In this document: positions 60,958 through 64,000 of the stretch, one piece after another | Layout of the letters: every line of letters starts with the position of its first letter | Position numbering within the stretch: position 1 is the first letter of the stretch | Source: Lederbergia citri | GTDB lineage: Bacteria; Bacillota; Bacilli; Bacillales; Bacillaceae_C | Direction of reading: 5' to 3' | Assembly: GCF_018343625.1 (NCBI RefSeq) | Contig: NZ_JAGYPG010000003.1 | Span: forward strand, 127,102 to 191,101 | DNA length: 64,000 nucleotides | Program-made: the position numbers and the translations under genes | The notes under the pieces: model-generated | Database searches by the model: none | The model's input: the letters and a program-made list of their open reading frames with translations, nothing else | What the model was told of the DNA's origin: nothing

Positions 60958-61920
60958 TTGATTGGCATAAAAGATATTGCGAAAATGGCTGGTGTTTCTG
61001 TATCGACTGTTTCCAATGTAATTAATGGACGAAAAAATGTTGGAAAAGAAACTAGGGAACGTGTATTGCAAATATGTGAAGAGGTTGGTTATCAGCCAAA
61101 TCTCATGGGGAAAAGCTTGAAATCAGGAAAGACGAATACGATTGTCTTTAATTTTAGCGATTTTGAGAGGTCTTTTTATTTAAAAATCATCAAAGGAATC
61201 AATGATTATTTATCCGAAAATGGCTTCGATTTAATCGTATGCACGACAAGCTCTAGCAAAAATTTTATGCGCAACAATTTTTCTAGGGGAGCGATTGTCT
61301 TAGACAAAAAAATGGATAATGATTTCCTTAATTCAGTTGCAGATGAACAATTTCCAATCGTTGTCATGGATCGTATTGTAGACAATGAAAACATCAAGAG
61401 TGTGATTGTTGAGAACTATACGGTTATGTGTGAACTCGTGCAATCCCTTATAAATAAAGGATTTCGTGAGTTTGGGTATATTGGCGGAATTGAAAGTTCA
61501 CTTGATCATCAGGAGCGATTCCAAGCATTTAGCGATACGCTAAAGAATAACAATATTCCATTTCAAAGAGCAAATTACTACTTTGGAGATTTTACTGAAG
61601 AAAGTGGGTACCGTGCGGCCAATATCATTACTCTAAGTAACAATCTTCCGGAAGTATTGGTTTGTGCAAATGACAATATGGCGATTGGGGCAATAAAAGC
61701 ATTTAAGGAGAGTAATTATTCTGTGCCGGGGGATATTTCCGTTACGGGTTTTGATGATGCGGGCGCAGCGGAAACATATGGATTAACAACCGTAGCCATT
61801 CCACGTTACGAGAGCGGTTATTTAGCTGCAAAAGAATTAGTGGAGATGATTCGAGGTACGGCGTCTAAAGATATTTTCAAGATTTCTGCAAAAATGAAAT
61901 GGAGAAACACAGTAAAATAA
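60958..61920 (+). CDS. LacI-family transcriptional regulator
   Basis: A 320-residue regulator with the classic HTH (IKDIAKMAGVSVSTVSNVINGRKNV) and a periplasmic-binding-protein-like ligand domain (ERFQAFSDTLKNN, EVLVCANDNMAIGAIKAF, ISVTGFDDAGAAE). It should repress the adjacent sugar genes until a sugar binds. TTG 60958 is chosen because GAGGGG lies 7 nt upstream and it starts LacI proteins in the usual way. Confidence 0.9.
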   Translation: MIGIKDIAKMAGVSVSTVSNVINGRKNVGKETRERVLQICEEVGYQPNLMGKSLKSGKTNTIVFNFSDFERSFYLKIIKGINDYLSENGFDLIVCTTSSSKNFMRNNFSRGAIVLDKKMDNDFLNSVADEQFPIVVMDRIVDNENIKSVIVENYTVMCELVQSLINKGFREFGYIGGIESSLDHQERFQAFSDTLKNNNIPFQRANYYFGDFTEESGYRAANIITLSNNLPEVLVCANDNMAIGAIKAFKESNYSVPGDISVTGFDDAGAAETYGLTTVAIPRYESGYLAAKELVEMIRGTASKDIFKISAKMKWRNTVK

Positions 61921-61930
61921 ATACCTATAT

Positions 61931-61978
61931 TTAATAAAATTTATGCATAATGGAATTGTTTATGCATAAATTTTATTA
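61931..61978 (+). terminator. Perfect 20-bp inverted repeat after the regulator gene
   Basis: TTAATAAAATTTATGCATAA (61931-61950) and its exact complement (61959-61978) enclose 8 nt. It is probably a terminator; a regulator site is also possible. Confidence 0.65.
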
Positions 61979-62024
61979 AAAAACGATAAAAAACATGGTG
62001 AAAAATAATATTATTAAAAATTCA

Positions 62025-62070
62025 TTGACTTTTTGGACGCAGGAATTAAAATATAGGTATAACGTTTTAT
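62025..62070 (+). promoter_or_regulatory. Promoter and likely LacI operator of the ABC transporter
   Basis: TTGACT (62025-62030), a 16-nt spacer and TAAAAT (62047-62052). TATAACGTTTTAT (62058-62070), with the CG centre typical of LacI operators and of cre, lies at the start site. A second AAACG motif is at 61981. Confidence 0.6.
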
Positions 62071-62088
62071 TAAAAAGGGGGACGCATT

Positions 62089-63312
62089 GTGAAGAAGGCA
62101 TTTGGTTTAATATCTATAATTCTACTTATGACTATGGTCGTATTAGCAGGCTGTGGCGGTGGAAAAGGTAAAGCTGGAGAAAAAATTGTTATTTTCCAAT
62201 CTAAGGTTGAAATAACCGATCAAATGAAAGCACTTGCGAAGGAATACGAAAAGGAAAAAGGCGTTAAAGTTGAGATTTGGGAAACAACTGGTGACGATTA
62301 TTTCCAACAGTTGAAAACAAAATTATCAAGTAAGCAAGGGCCATCCATTTTTACATTAGGTGGATTAACTGAAGGAGAACAACTTAAATCTTACGCTTAT
62401 GATTTAAGTAAACAAGATTTTATGAAAAATGTTGCTCCTGAAAAAGAATTAGTAGTCGATGGTAAAAAAGTTGGACTTCCATACGGGATTGAAGGATATG
62501 GACTTGTTTACAACAAAAGCTTAGTGAAGCCTGAAGACGTGAAAGATTATGATTCATTCAATAATACATTGAAAGCCCTTAAAGCTGATGGAATTAACGG
62601 ACTTGGATTATCACAAGAAAGCTATTTCTTAATCGCGCATATTTTAAATACACCATTTGCGCTTTTAGATGACCCAGCAGCTTTTATTGAAAAACTAAAT
62701 AAAGGCGAAGTGAAAATGGCAGATACGAAAGAATTCCAAGAGTTTGCTAAATTTATGGAATCCATTCGTGCTGAATCATACAATCCGCTAGAATATAACT
62801 ATGATAAGCAAATTGGGGATTTTGCAACAGGAAAAACTGCAATGATCCACCAAGGTAACTGGGCATACGGGATGTTCAAAGATTACGGTGATTTAGGGTT
62901 TGAAATGGGTATGCTTCCATTGCCATTAATGGGCAACGATAAAATCGCTGTTGGTGTACCAAGTTACTGGGCAGTTAACTCTGATGCAGATCAAAAAGAA
63001 ATCGATGCAGCGTTAGATTTCTTAAACTGGTTGACTACAAGTGAAACTGGTCAAAAATATATTGTTGATGAGTTTGGATTTATTCCAGCTATGACAAATA
63101 TTGAAGCAAAAGATTTAGATCCGCTTGCTACAGACCTTTTAAAAGCATCTAACTCAGGAAAATCAATTCCTTGGACATTTAACCTATGGCCAGCTGGAAT
63201 TGTAGACGCTGACCTTGCTCCTGCTACACAAGAGTTCTTTATCAATAAAGATATGACTGGACAGCAATTCATTGAGTCCCTTGATGCAGCTTGGGCAAAT
63301 GCTACAAAATAA
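62089..63312 (+). CDS. Sugar ABC transporter substrate-binding lipoprotein
   Basis: A 407-residue lipoprotein (signal MVVLAGCGGG; Cys lipidated) of the family 1 solute-binding proteins. Conserved regions are EGYGLVYNKSLVKP, ATGKTAMIHQGNW and GVPSYWAVNSDADQKEIDAALDFLNWL. It captures an oligosaccharide or glycoside. GTG start with AAAGGGGG upstream. A promoter with a LacI-type site precedes it; an attenuating terminator and a permease gene follow. Confidence 0.93.
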   Translation: MKKAFGLISIILLMTMVVLAGCGGGKGKAGEKIVIFQSKVEITDQMKALAKEYEKEKGVKVEIWETTGDDYFQQLKTKLSSKQGPSIFTLGGLTEGEQLKSYAYDLSKQDFMKNVAPEKELVVDGKKVGLPYGIEGYGLVYNKSLVKPEDVKDYDSFNNTLKALKADGINGLGLSQESYFLIAHILNTPFALLDDPAAFIEKLNKGEVKMADTKEFQEFAKFMESIRAESYNPLEYNYDKQIGDFATGKTAMIHQGNWAYGMFKDYGDLGFEMGMLPLPLMGNDKIAVGVPSYWAVNSDADQKEIDAALDFLNWLTTSETGQKYIVDEFGFIPAMTNIEAKDLDPLATDLLKASNSGKSIPWTFNLWPAGIVDADLAPATQEFFINKDMTGQQFIESLDAAWANATK

Positions 63313-63328
63313 GAAGTGAAAAATAAAT

Positions 63329-63376
63329 AAGCCTAACATCGAGTATAGTAATTTAACCGGATGTTAGGCTTTTTAT
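63329..63376 (+). terminator. Intra-operon terminator after the binding-protein gene
   Basis: AAGCCTAACATC (63329-63340) and GATGTTAGGCTT (63360-63371) followed by TTTTAT. Partial read-through would give more binding protein than permease. Confidence 0.8.
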
Positions 63377-63421
63377 ATGAATGAGACTCATTCATACGTA
63401 AAAACGGAAAGAAGGGTTCTT

Positions 63422-64000
63422 ATGAAACAAAAAAAGGATAAAGCGTGGTTTGCTTTATTTACAGTGCCAACACTGATTGCTTTTGTGACGGTTGTCATTA
63501 TTCCGTTTTTTATCGGAATATACTATTCCTTTTTTAGTTGGGATGGAATTCCGGCAAACCCAAAGATTTTTGTTGGATTTGAAAATTACGCTAATTTATT
63601 TGGTGAAAAGCGCTTTATGACATCTGCTTGGTTAACGACTAAGTTTACAGTCATGACACTTATAGCTGTCAATGTTATTGGTTTAGGTTTAGCTTTGCTT
63701 GTAACGACAAAATTGAAGGTTAGAAATATAGCGCGCTCGATGTTCTTTATGCCTAACTTAATTGGTGGTTTAATTCTAGGTTATATATGGAAGTTTATTT
63801 TTTCGGACGCGTTTCTTGTAATAGGTGAAGTAACTGGATTTAAGTCCATCTTCTTCAACTGGATGATTGATCCGCAATATTCTTTATATGCCATGGTTAT
63901 TGTATTCACTTGGCAAATGGCAGGATATGTGATGATCATTTATATTGCTGGTATCGGCTCTATACCGGAAGACGTATTAGAAGCGGCTAAGGTGGACGGA
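63422..64000 (+). CDS. Sugar ABC transporter permease (MalF/UgpA type), partial
   Basis: The first 193 residues are present; the gene runs off the window. Start MKQKKDKAWFALFTVPTLIAF, then TM helices as in MalF/UgpA permeases, and the start of the EAA loop (PEDVLEAAKVDG) that docks the ATPase. AGAAGGG precedes the ATG. It belongs with the binding protein just upstream. Confidence 0.9.
   Translation, partial: MKQKKDKAWFALFTVPTLIAFVTVVIIPFFIGIYYSFFSWDGIPANPKIFVGFENYANLFGEKRFMTSAWLTTKFTVMTLIAVNVIGLGLALLVTTKLKVRNIARSMFFMPNLIGGLILGYIWKFIFSDAFLVIGEVTGFKSIFFNWMIDPQYSLYAMVIVFTWQMAGYVMIIYIAGIGSIPEDVLEAAKVDG

Noticed and set aside
62058..62070. CcpA cre site
   Set aside because: TATAACGTTTTAT has the right centre but departs from the cre consensus at the outer positions. 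A LacI operator is equally likely, so only a combined call is given.

Overview
The window looks like chromosome of a low-GC, Gram-positive, Bacillus-type bacterium. The evidence is AT-rich DNA, strong AGGAGG ribosome sites, frequent TTG and GTG starts, U-tract terminators, and close relatives of known Bacillus proteins: PbuE, YwoG/YwoH, AadK, FabHB and Erm(D). No rRNA, tRNA, phage module or CRISPR array was seen. The genus cannot be fixed from the sequence alone.

Layout. 0-3.3 kb: VOC proteins, a secreted protein, a GNAT acetyltransferase and a MarR regulator whose 20-bp operator recurs before a VOC gene. 3.4-5.7 kb: an ABC-F ATPase behind a 38-codon leader ORF and an attenuator. 6-13.9 kb: a CD3324-like HTH protein, a PRPP synthetase paralogue, AadK, a chemoreceptor, a two-component system and three small membrane proteins. 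14-24 kb: a PbuE-type purine exporter under a purine riboswitch, DinB, aldo/keto reductase, AbrB transporter, GrpB, HflX with an arrest-type leader peptide, and a MarR/MFS pair. 24-34.5 kb: GrpB plus nucleotidyltransferase, rpiA, GNAT, an Erm(D)-like rRNA methylase with leader peptide and stacked terminators, a BNR-repeat protein, an APH-fold kinase, a methyltransferase and a frameshifted P-loop kinase. 34.8-43.3 kb: a glycosylase/AP-endonuclease pair, an oxidoreductase, a frameshifted nitrilase, and ribDE-BA-H behind two tandem FMN riboswitches. 43.3-56.4 kb: FabHB with a FapR-like box, transporters, FMN reductase, peptidoglycan carboxypeptidases, an RsbR-like stressosome protein, LysE, and an IS3-family element. 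56.8-64 kb: a sugar locus (MtlA-type PTS, GH3 glycosidase, LacI regulator, ABC transporter) cut by the window end.

The most striking theme is ribosome protection controlled by sensing leader peptides. Two unrelated genes, hflX and erm, have short leader peptides that share the RLRF core of the known ErmD leader and a common 14-nt ribosome-binding segment. Each is followed by intrinsic terminators before the gene. An ABC-F gene has a longer leader ORF containing an R-A-K triplet, alternative hairpins and a terminator. Together they suggest a macrolide-type inducible set that includes HflX. Other highlights are a purine riboswitch with guanine-type specificity in an ON-type arrangement before a PbuE exporter, duplicated FMN riboswitches in series, arrays of an AAACGTTT/AAACGATT-centred palindrome in three intergenic regions, a -1 slippery heptamer inside a nitrilase gene, and an IS inserted within a terminator loop.
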